DNA of 64,000 nucleotides, from assembly GCA_004369045.1 (NCBI GenBank), contig ML213508.1:1107395-1171394 (forward strand), in the 5' to 3' direction. How positions within the stretch are numbered: position 1 is the first letter of the stretch; each line of letters opens with the position of its first letter. Made by a program: the position numbers and the translations under genes. The notes beneath the pieces are model-generated. The model saw only the letters and a program-made list of their open reading frames with translations. It did not search any database and was not told the DNA's origin. This DNA comes from Heliocybe sulcata (taxonomy: Eukaryota; Basidiomycota; Agaricomycetes; Gloeophyllales; Gloeophyllaceae). Of the stretch, positions 33,956 through 45,000 are shown piece by piece.

Positions 33956-35914
33956 CCTACCCAAATATGGTCGCATACCGCGGTATTCCCTATGCCGAGC
34001 CACCCGTTGGAAACGGACGCTTTCGGACACCAGCACCTTTGAATACTACTCGCGTCGCAGCTGCTCCAAATGGCGAGGTAGTAGATGCTACCGAGTACCC
34101 GGACTTCTGTATCCAAGGAACCACAATGAGTAAGTGGGCCTATACGGATTTCGCGTACCATCGATTCGCCGACAGCTTCATAATCCAGTGGGAGATGCTG
34201 GAGGGGCTGGTAGCGAAGACTGCCTAAAAGTCAACATTTACGCGCCGTATGGTGCTTCAAACACGAGCCAGCGTAAGCAACGATTTATACCCGTTAACCG
34301 TTCCTCGTTGAACGATTTGCTTCAGTGCCCGTACTTGTGTATTTCCATGGTGGAGGTGCGACCTTGCACTATTCGAGATCAGTGCTTTTGCTCATGCGCA
34401 TGCAGCTTACGTATTTGGTAACCCGGCTGCCTTCCCCTTCGACGACTGGGTGCACCAGGTCCCTGATGTTGTCATTGCCTCCGTTTATTACCGTCTTGAC
34501 TCCTTTGGTTTCCTTGGCCATCCCGACTTCGCTGACGCCACCGTCGGCGACAATAATGCTGGCTTCTTGGATCAAGTAGAGTCTCTCAGATGGATAAACA
34601 AGTATATCTCTGCCTTTGGAGGAGACCCGACGAAGGTGACAATCAATGGCCAGAGCGCCGGTGGATCATCCGTCGAGCTCCACTTGGTGGCGAATGAGGG
34701 ACAGGATCTGTTCCGTAGCGGCATCGCTCAAAGTGTCGCGCGAGCTCCAGTGCCCCCGTCCGCCGTCCAGGTTGTACGTACTTCTCACAGCAAGCTCATA
34801 ACTCGCATGTACCCAGTACGGTATCCACTGCTCTTAGGATCTCTTCGACTTCTACTCCACGCAAGCAGGCTGTGGCACCGGCTCCGTCACTGAGCAGATG
34901 GCTTGCTTACGGAATGCCAGCGTCAGTGCGTTGGCTCGTGCTCAAGATGCGTGCACGTACAATTTGTGAGCCAGTGGGAGCTTCCACCCAGCGACTACCT
35001 TACTGATGCCCCTGGTTGCTGAAGTACCGGTCCCTGGAACCGATTTATGCCTGTCATCGATGGCAAGGTTATCACAGACTATCCGACCCGATCCATTCTC
35101 GAAGGAAACTTCAAGAATGTCCCTATCATTGTCGGGTCAGCTCACAGCTCCCCCCATCTCAGAGACAGCGTTCTTACATTTCCTCAGGCACACCTCGAAT
35201 GAAAGTCTGTCTTTCGGCGCGACGAATATTACTGCAGCACTAAAGTCCTTCTTCCCGTCTCTGACGGAAACTGACCTAACGGAATTCCTTGCTGAGTATC
35301 CCGCGAGTGAATTTTCCTCCACCGATGAACAGGTCCGTACGGCTACGGGAGAGGCGACTGTGCGATGCCCGGTAAGCCTTAGACTTTTCTGCGTATTTTA
35401 GCTGTGTTAAGCTGTATTTCCAGCGATCATATATGGGAGGCACATTTTCGACTGTTACAAACGCTTGGGTCTATCGTTACAATCAGAGAAATCCTACCCA
35501 AGGAACTGATCCGTCCATAGTGGAGCACGCCGCTGAGAATTGGATGATGTTCCAAGGGACGAATACGGGGTGCGCCTTTTTCATAGAGCGCTCCATGCAC
35601 TGTTGCTTAGGCGCTCGTACAGGATCAACGGCACATACACTCTTACGCCACAGACGCCCGTCGAAAAAGCTTTCGTTTCCGAACTCTTTGCGTATTGGCT
35701 GTCTTTCGTGCGGGACGGTGATCCGAATACGTACAAGCTCTCCCAGTCGCCCGAGTGGCCCAAGTATACGCTGGATGCGAGGAACCGGATGGTCCTGCAG
35801 CAAGACCCCAACAATACTACGACGAACAGCGGTAGTCACGTAGAGCTGGAACCCGAGGGTGATACAGAGAGATGTGACTTTGTGGCCAGCAAAGAGGATG
35901 GTCTGCAGGCTTGA
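33823..35914 (+). CDS. Secreted type-B carboxylesterase, copy 3 (complete)
   Basis: Start MMGVSVFATLIAAVFSAG is a signal peptide (a second ATG follows at once). Then come VAYRGIPYAEPPVGNGRFRT, GSEDCLKVNIYAPYG, PVLVYFHGGG, FDDWVHQVPDVVIASVYYR, the nucleophile VTINGQSAGGSSVELHLVA, RFMPVIDGKVITDYPTRS, HTSNESLSFGATN and VEHAAENWMMFQGTNTG, and the end SGSHVELEPEGDTERCDFVA. Exon phases match those of copy 1 at the junctions I checked (for example a phase-0 junction before RSYMGGTFSTVTN). The triad is expected to be Ser in GQSAG, Glu in SNES and His in VEHAAEN. Signal peptide and Asn-X-Ser/Thr sites indicate secretion. The ester substrate is unknown; wood- or litter-derived esters are a guess from lifestyle only. 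Confidence 0.9.
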
Positions 35915-38900
35915 GGTACTACTATTGGTTGCATAACCTCTGCTACGGACCTAATCGTATGGAGCAGATGACTTTGGGCATATGGCCGCTCCTCCTTGTC
36001 TTCGCAAGGCATCAGCAGGAGCGTTTTGCGCTCGGACAACTTGACGGACGTATGACCCATCCTGTTATGTCCACTAGGTGTACTACTGCATTGGTTGACA
36101 GATATACCCTGTTTCGTAAAGCCCATCACGATATTCGCTGCATATCCCACCATGTCAGTGTCAAATCCGGTGGAGTGCCTCCGGCGTCCCACCTTATCGA
36201 GTCTCTCGCGCGCTTACCTCCTGTGGATCCCAGTGTCGGATATCTCAGCATGTCGACCGAAGTCCTTCCGTTGATACTGTTCCAGCTTGTGCTATCCAGC
36301 GCTGTGTCTCATGGCGCCCTACTAAAGTTATCCTTGGTTTTGCCTTTTCAGTGAGTAAGCTCTGATATTAGTGTTAGCAATCTTGCGGCGTGTACGTGTA
36401 CATGTATCAATCCCGATCCGTGACCTTCAAGTTATATCCTGACCATCAATGTATGCAGTGGGGCGATAGAGCTTTTCTACATACCCAAGTTCAAGAAGGC
36501 GAGTCTCATTCAACGATACGGCGCTCCTCCGAGAGGTGCATGTTCTCGGGCGCTTCCTTCTTGCAACCGCAGATATGCAGTACGCTTTGCGGTGTACGCG
36601 CCTCGGATCGACACTGGTGCCTCTATGGTGCTATGAGCACCAGGTTTTTCCAGCACTCACTACCAGCTGTCGCTCGGTTGTGCAGTTAACTGCTGTGGAG
36701 GCCTGGGGCAATTGTACGGCAGAGCCTACAGATGCAGGGGTATTAGCTATGGTAAGCCACGTCATGCTCCTTCCTTCCGCGGAGGTAGATGAAGCATATA
36801 TGGTCAGCGGCTTCCAATCCTACTCAGTCCAAGATGATACCGGATGAGCCCGTGAATTAAACCGAGATGAGCTACGCACATAAATGTATGTGTCGGCCCG
36901 GAAGAGGGTGCTATTGCTCTTCTGTCGGTAAAGCGCTCCGTCAGGTCTCTGCAGGATTGACTACTATGTCTTCCACACTGCCAGGTTGGGCAGAAAAGGT
37001 CCTGGGAAGTCGTTCACCGTCACGGTCATGTTAATATATAATAATCTTACAGGTTTGCACTATCAAATCCTGCTAGCGCCGGCCACGAGCAGTTATCACC
37101 TTCCACGATCGCCTGCGAATCCATAAGGAACCTTCGCACTGCAATTTCTGATGCTGGGTATGGCTGAGGCCTGTGGTCACGAAACAAGTTTTGCTGACCA
37201 CCATTCGTCGCCCCGCCTGGGTGTATCCACATCAGTTGAAACCCAGTCGCATATCCCTCTGATTGATAACTCAACAGATACTTCTCAAGATCCTCGATCC
37301 GCCCACCGATCGTCTCAGTCCCCTAGCTGTCACTTGCAAAACTATTGGAGAGGATCAAAAAGCACATACAGGAAGTCACTGGTACCCTCAACCATGTTTC
37401 AGCTCTGTGAAACTAAACCTGATCAGAACTGTTCACCTCTACTGCGATCTAGGGAGGCACCTATCGTGCTCTATCGGCATGCTCTGCGGAAGTAGTCATC
37501 ACGTCTTACGCGCAGATACTTGGCAAGTTTACTGCGCGCAGCACTGGCCTACAGGTTTATTTCGGTGTCATTGTGGCCGTGCCACAAATGAAGCGGCTTA
37601 TCGACGCCGCGTACATCTGCTAACCGGGCCCTTCTGCTCTCAATCGAGACCGAAGAGCGAGAGTTTCGGGAGTCCATCCCTCCTGCTCTAGTCTTCTTCG
37701 CGGGACATGACTATGTCCGCGGAGCATCGAGCGAGACGTCTGGCTTCTATTCCGAGCAATACACATTCCTTCGCTGCCTAAATCTTACGGGTAATTCGAG
37801 ATGGCAGTGCATCCTGAATGTCCGATCGAGATACCTCCTAAGCGAGCGCTGAGCTGACAAGAAACGGGAAGGTGACGGTAGCAGACTCACCTCATCTTCC
37901 GCCTCCAGCGTAAAAAACGCATTCGGTAGTGCTGCCAGTCAGTCAGAACGAATCAATCAGCAAGGTCAATGCTGTGCCACAAATGACACTCTCATTTGCC
38001 CAAGGCGACCGTTAAGTGTTCCGTAGATGTCGAACTCCCTGGGCAGGGCATATCTAGAGACTTGTGACCGCTCAGCGCTCCCCTTGTGCACTGGATTCGA
38101 GCGTAGACATCTCATTCTTGGCGACAGCAGCCTTAAATCGTCCTTGCCAAGTTTCAAATATGGGGAAAGTTCTCTTGGACAGCAAACGATTTGTCGCCCG
38201 ATGTCTTGTCCAAGCTGGAGGACAAGCTCCAGAACTTCGCAGAGATCCAGATATTGTCTGTCGCACGTGAGAGGTAGACAGTGGATTTGTATATTGTATC
38301 CAAACAGCTATAATTCTTCATATTCCTATACACTCGGTATCATTCAGGAGCCTTTAGGGGTATGAGTCCGTCTACCTTCAGATTATAATGAGGTCGTGTT
38401 AATGTCGTGCCAAAGGAGTCATTATACCATACTTATCACTAGTGGCTGATGGTCTCGATGATGGTCCCCGGGAAATCCTCAGTATGGTCCAGCTAGACCC
38501 TCCGGGTCCATGCCAGCTTCGAGGCATGCGCAGTTTCGGGACTGTCTAGCACTCTGTGTCTTTCGGCTCTATTTTGACCTGGCCCTTTCCTGTTTATCCA
38601 GCTGCTTGGCTACCCTTACAGTGTCTAATGGATGATACGGTTAGTCGGTATTCACCACCTGGAACGCGTACGCTTTCAGTTGCATTCCACCGGCGTCGGG
38701 GTATCTTTCCTGAATTTCGGCTCTACGCGTCTTTTTGACTCTGCAAAGGACACATCCAAGGATCCAAGGGCCAATATCGGCCCGCGGGGGTTTTTTCCCC
38801 AAGAATTGATCTCCTGTCTTGCGTGAGGCGGAGCCTGCCAACGGTTCTACTTCGCCCCCGATATCCTGCAGGCACCAAGCACCATCCCTAGTGCATTCGG

Positions 38901-39577
38901 TTCTTATGTGCGATGAAGCTTACTGCGCGGCCTGTCTAGTCAATATGCAACTTTCTAGGATGTTCTTTCGCCCGGTACGCGCGGCTTCGTAATACCTATG
39001 CGTTTTCTACTTGCCCCGGCCACCGTCCATGACCTGCTCAGCCCCATGGGTTGGCGGAGTGAAGTTTATGCCGCCGGGAACGCCGTCGGGCTCTTCCGGT
39101 GAGGCTGCGGAGGCTTCTGTTATGCTGTGCGGTGGCTGTGTACCTTGCACAGCATCGCCACGCCGCAGCTTCCCAATGCTGTGAGGCCAGGCCGAAACAG
39201 CATAGACATCGGACGGGCTGGTATCATCGAACAGGACACTCGCACTGCTGGCTGAGTAAATATTGTCCGTCGGTCGATGCACACATTCCGGTGAATTACA
39301 CCGTGCTGCGTTGATCACAAAGCTGTGACTCATCGGAGCATGAGTCATATCCGCTTGTCTACTGTGAACTCGGTGAACTCGGCACTTCCTACGCGCTGTC
39401 CGGAAGGCTTGCGTGGGCTTTTAAAAAGATGACTGGAACAACGAGGTGTCCTTAGGCGTTACTATAACGGGCAGATCCACCGGACTATAAAACCAGTTCC
39501 TCTGCCTTCGGCGAGCGCTCATTACTCTTCGCTCATACCCACCCTTTCTTCCCTCTCTAACGTTAATATTCATTAAT
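35915..39577. other. 3.7-kb gene-poor stretch with possible F-box-like remnants
   Basis: No complete gene can be supported. At 36253-36350 a frame reads MSTEVLPLILFQLVLSSAV, and at 37270-37330 ITQQILLKILDPPTDRLSPL followed by AVTCKTIGE. Both resemble the start of fungal F-box domains, but neither leads to a continuing model. Other frames of 60-140 codons on both strands show no signatures. I see no terminal repeats or tandem repeats. The last about 100 bp carry the heat-shock gene promoter. Confidence 0.3.
39481..39490 (+). promoter_or_regulatory. TATA box of the small heat-shock protein gene
   Basis: GGACTATAAAACC lies about 90 bp before ATG 39578, a normal position for an inducible heat-shock promoter. 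I did not find a clean array of heat-shock elements (alternating GAA/TTC) next to it. Confidence 0.5.
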
Positions 39578-40218
39578 ATGGGCGTCACTCAACAATCCAG
39601 GAAGCAGCCCCGTATGCACAACGCAGATCATATCTACCGCCTCATCGACCATGCCCTAGCGACGAGATACGTGAGGCAGCAACTAGTCGAGGGAACGCCA
39701 CAGACAATGGCCAAACCTCAGAATAGTGAATCCCAGCGGTCCTCTCCGGAGAGTCATCCAGTCCCTACGATGCGGCCAAGGTATGTAGTACCTATCTTCG
39801 AGATACACGAGGTAAACTGACTGGTCCTCCCCTCTAGAATGGAGCTATGCGACTCGTCGGAGTCACCTAACCTAACCGCCACATTCGAACTTCCTGGCAT
39901 GAAAAAGGAGGAAATCGCTATCCAAATATGCCAAGGCTACCTCGTAATTTCGGGAGATAGACGGCCGCCCGAGCCAAGCGACACTACAACGTACCCTGTC
40001 GAGGAAATCAAATACGGTCCTTTCCGCAGGGCGGTACAGTTGCCTCGGGGAGTTGATGTGAGTCTCTTTGCCTCAGTCAATATAGAACTGTTACTGATTT
40101 GGCTGCGTTTGTCGTACAGGGGAGTCAGATCACAGCGTCTATGAATGACGGGCTGTTGGTTGTATCGTACCCTCGTTCCGGGCCCGCGGAGGAGCCGCAG
40201 CGTATTCAGGTCGTCTAA
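39578..40218 (+). CDS. Small heat-shock protein (HSP20 / alpha-crystallin), 173 aa
   Basis: Exons 39578-39780, 39838-40057 and 40120-40218 sum to 173 codons plus stop. The N-terminal arm (MGVTQQSRKQPRMHNADHIY and following) is variable, as usual. The alpha-crystallin domain runs from MELCDSSESPNLTATFELPG through KKEEIAIQICQGYLVISGDR, EEIKYGPFRRAVQLPRGVD and SQITASMNDGLLVVSYPRS. The usual A-x-x-x-n-G-v-L motif is seen as ASMNDGLLVV, and a short tail ends RIQVV, an I-x-V motif that caps neighbouring subunits in the oligomer. It is an ATP-independent holdase chaperone in the cytosol. The TATA box and short promoter fit stress induction (inference). Confidence 0.92.
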
Positions 40219-42077
40219 GCGCGTCGCCCGACTGTGGTCTCCGATTTACAGGATACTATGCTATACTTGTTGTTTCGCACTGCTCGACGTTCATCACGAT
40301 ACCCTACCTAATGCTGTATAATGATATGTCATGACCGGGACAATGGCTTTCTTTTATTCTTGTAGCACTGTGTTGTATCCTTATCATGCTTATAGTTGTT
40401 TTGCATCATTCTATTGGTTTCTAGACGACCGTCTGTATACATGCCTTGTATTGTTATGCCTTTTTGTGGATGGTTGCATCTAGGACTTGCGGACTCGGCC
40501 TGCTCGGCAAGCATCCAAGATCATGATGCTCGTCGTAGTTGTGGGGACAATGCACGTCCTATTCAATAAGTAATGCAGCACCCATTGTCGGGACCGATCG
40601 AGCTAGCTTGTATTGTGCGCCCGGGGGCCGCAGAGCGCAGGAAGAACGGCCAGAGTACGCAATCTCCGCTACCGAGGTTAGCAGTTTCTGATGTCTCACT
40701 CGAAATGGTGCCTCTGATTTCGCGGATCCCCGCAGCATGGGCCACGATGACTTGCTGTGAATACACTTATACTTAGTCTGTGCCCCTAAAGAGCACCCAG
40801 TTCTCGGCGCCCGCTCTGCTTCTTGGAACTTGATAGGAGACGGTGGTTGTGATTGGGATGCCAGACGTTCAAACCTTCAGAGTAAGAATGCACTGCAAGA
40901 GTCTGTTTTGAGACAGGCAACACAGGGTGGACGGGCTTACACCATGAAAGGGAATTATCGCATGGGTTCATTATGATGATTCATTCTTGAAAGATCGGAG
41001 CCGCTCCTCCTCTGAGTCGAGCTGACCCAATGATGGAAACCCGGCCGCATGTAGATTTTCGATGGCTATGGCATTTTTCGATGACAGGTTGCATGACATA
41101 GTCACATAGGTTCCTTGAGTTCACAGCATGGTGGGAAGCAGGGCAAGACAACAAGGGGTTTTCCTGGAGGACTGGATTCATCTGAAAATCCGCAGTGGCG
41201 CCAATGTTGAATAAGGCTGATAGATCGCAGTAAGCCTGGGTGATTGCGAATGGAGTTAGCAGTATGGGCATGGACATTTCCGAAGTCCTGGGCTTGAGTG
41301 CAGGTATCTGAGCGCTTATTTGGCGCTTCTACATATGTATGGCTCGGCAAAGCTTCCACTGTCCCCGAGCATGGCTGTCAAACAGAGAATGCTGCAGGGA
41401 TTTGTCAGAAGTCGACTCAGCACCGGATAAATGGCGCTGTGCACCCTCACCGAGTTCACTCGATAGAGTCCACGACGCTTTACAAGCGTCAAGAGCAACA
41501 GACAGAACGCGTTCAAGCCTGGCTCCTAAGAGTATACAAATAAACTTCCCAAACTCGATACGTATAACGATAAATGGGCGATTCTACTTGGATCCAGGCG
41601 GAATCACTATAACCGCCGTGCTGCCAGACACCAGGTAAGCGGCCATGAGAGATATTGACGCAATTGTCACATACTTATTTCACGATTCAGATGCGCCCAA
41701 CCATTCGTGAGACGAAAGTCCCAGGACACGGTCGAAAGTGCGTTGCTTCTAAGAGGATGGTGCTAGAAATCTGCCGCATCTGACTGTCAAGGGTTCGCTC
41801 CGGTGAAGTTGCCATGACTGGGGATCCTGGACAATGTTCGAAAGACCATACTCCGTTCGGAGCAAACCGGGTGCAGGAGACTGGTGCGAGTAAAAGCGGA
41901 CAGTAGCGCCCAATTTCCTCCAGCGCCTATCTAACTGCCGAGGGCGCTCTTTGAGCGTTTCACTTCAAAAAAGCTGATGCAGAGCCCAATTGAGACGCAA
42001 GGACCGCGATCTATGTAGTGTATAGCAGATGAAGAAAAAGCACAGCATTAGATTTGCACAGCGCCAACAAGCAGATC
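40219..42077. other. Intergenic region, no gene seen
   Basis: 1.9 kb between the convergent HSP20 and VPS15 genes. Frames of 60-100 codons on both strands lack domains and splice structure. No repeat, RNA gene or element was recognised. Confidence 0.4.
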
Positions 42078-45000
42078 TCAGTCGCTTATGTCAACCCTCC
42101 AGACTTTGATCACCCCAGCTCGGTCACCACTCACAAACCCGCCACGGAAGGGAGAGTCGATACAAGCAAGAGAAGTAATGGTATCTTGGTGTGCTTTGAG
42201 GAGATTCTGCTGCGTGTGGTTGATCAGAGACATGCGCTGAGGGGGGCGATTGTTATGGCTGCCAGAGTTCGGAGGGGCGACCCATGTCTCAATATGAGTC
42301 ACCAAGACACCGTCCGAAGACTTGACAGTACTGCAAGACAACATTGAGGGAGCGCACAGTATGATATACAAAGACCATACCTATATGTTGGTTTATCGTG
42401 CTCGCTGTCTGCACTGCTCAGCACGGCGGTCGTGTCGGGACGACCAAGGTCCCATAACCGGATCCTGCGATCCTCTGAACCGGTCAACATAAAGCCTCTA
42501 CCAGACCGCGCCGGTCCAGCACCCTCCGGTATCGTCCCGATCTCTGACCTATGAGTGGCAGAAGGACCACCAAAGTCGAGACCTACGACCATACTTCTGA
42601 TGTCATGGGAAGGGGAGGTAAGGAACGTTTCCCTAGCCACTGCCTGAGTTGCTGTTCCCGAACGGCGGTTACCATCCTGCTGCCGAGACCGTACCAGGGC
42701 AGCGATAGCAGCTGCCGGATTTTTCTCAGCTTCGGTGCTGTGTGGCCTTGAGGGTTCTGTGGCAGGAGTGGATGGATTTGAGACGCTTCTGACTGCATAT
42801 GCCTCAACTAGACATGATTTCTCCACATCCCATACTTCGACAAGCAGTGTTACTGAATCTTCGGCGCCGGGTCGCGAAGATTCGACGGCGACCATAACCC
42901 ATTTACCTCTCCCTTTCGTAGGATGCAGTGTACAATGGTAGACGCGGGATGATTTGCCTCCAGATGCCGCATTCACCTTCCAGCTCTTGAGCAGAATCCC
43001 AAATCTGAGATCCCACAGTGACAGGGCACCAGTGGTAGTGCCAAATACAACCCAGGCACGTTTCTGGTCGAGACACATGCATGAGATGGGCCCGTGATGT
43101 CGAGGGTTCTGCATGGTCTGTAGAACACGCATCGTTCTAAGATCGATTAGCCGCGCAAGTGAGTAGGTCGTAGCATAGATCAAATTGGATGAAGCATCTG
43201 CATGACGTGAGCATTCTAGTTATTCGTTACGCGCGAAGAATGCCCTGCGTACCGGTTTCAAAATGATTCATGCAAGTTATATATTCTCCCGGGTGGTCGA
43301 CGTGATGCTCTCGTATCACCTGCAATTTCCCGTATTTAGGTAGGGAACCGCTCTGGCTCAGGTGGACGCGGACAACATGCAGACTTCCATCCTCCGCTGC
43401 GCTAGCGAAGCAATGGAAGCCGTCCAGCGTACACACACATTTCACTCGAGAATGATGCTGAGAATAAGTATGGCGGGCTTTGCTTGTGACATTCCGTTCT
43501 AGTCTCGCCGTATCCCAAACCCGGACAGTTTTGTCATCTGAGGAAGAGACAAAGAATATGTGATCCGGTGAGACCGCGATGCCCGTTATACAATCGGAGT
43601 GTGAAGTGAAATGATGAATGAGCGTAGCCTCAAAACGACGTGCGCTATTGTCCCGGGAGGCGTAGCTTTGTCGAGCAAGATTTCGGCGTCGGAGAGGACC
43701 CACGTGAACGTGCGGTCCGAAGTCACTTTGTAGATCACGATTGTTGTCGAGATACAGATGTTCCAATAGATTGTTGATGCTAGGTTCTTGTCCATCTTAT
43801 TGAAAGAGTAAGCGTACTTTCACGAGCTGATCGGGATGGACAACGTCTTACGTACCATATGACGAGACCTGAACAGCAGGAGGAGCACGACTTCGATAAT
43901 GTTCACGTATCGTTCCGACCGGAGAGGACCTCCCAGAACGCTCTGGCGACCCTTCAGACTGTATCCTACTAGCAGTCTCGAGAAGGCCAATAGCATTGGC
44001 CCTCGAGGAGCCAATAGCAGGAGCAGCCTTCTGGATATCGCCTCCGACATTCCATTTGTTTACCGTGCGGAAAGCCGAAGAACCAGCTGCTGATGTTACC
44101 GATTCAGTTGGGCTGCTAGGCCGATCAAAGGCGCCAGGGATATCGAGGGTTGGCACTGGTGGACGGCTAGAGGTATCTGGCATGAGAGACAACGGATGAG
44201 GGTGATCTCTCGAGCTGAGATTCACAGCGATAGAAGAGGTGGAGCCATTGATAGTGGCCAAACGTCGACGTAGGTCTTCGAAAGGGGTCCCTGTCGAGCC
44301 ATGTTCGCTGGGTAGACGGCTAAAACGGGGAGAACCTGGGACGAGCGCCCTTGGGGAGTCCATGAGGGACCTCCTCGGAGAATGGGGCATCGCATCAGCG
44401 ACACGCGTCTTGAGGAAGACGGTCCGCGGGACAACACCGAGCCTCTGAAGCTCGACATCACCGGTCGTCTTTAGCACTTCTGCTTCAGTCTCCGCACGAC
44501 CCCGTGCCTGAAAACTGATGCACTCAGGTTTAAAGCTTTGTATCATTTAGAGAGCAAGGGATAAGCCAACCTGGATATAGCATCAGCCAATTTGGCGAGG
44601 TAGTCCCTCATCGCTAGAAGCTTAGCTTCTTCCGTCTGTGACATGCCTAGCTTCCGCAGCTTAGCTAACTGAGCTTCATCTCTGTGGAATATTGTAAATG
44701 GCTCTTGGTATGCGACGCTATTGAAACTTACTCCTCAGACTTCGAGCGAGTACCAGTGGGCAGTATAGACTTCCTTGACGCAACCATACTTTCCTTAGGG
44801 GATATATTCTTCGACCCAACACGACGATGACCTCTCCAGAATTGACTTCTTTCGGCTTTCATGGCCCATTGAACTGCAGAGTCGAATAATTGCCTCGGAA
44901 GCTGGGGACGTGGGTTAATGGGTTGACTGTGGTAGGGACGAAGAAGTTACGGACGGGGGTCTTCATGGATATCAGCAGACCTCGCTCATTGATGTCCCGT

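Noticed and set aside
36253-37700. F-box gene(s) in the gene-poor region
   Set aside because: Only short F-box-like starts are seen; neither continues into a leucine-rich or other C-terminal region in any consistent frame.
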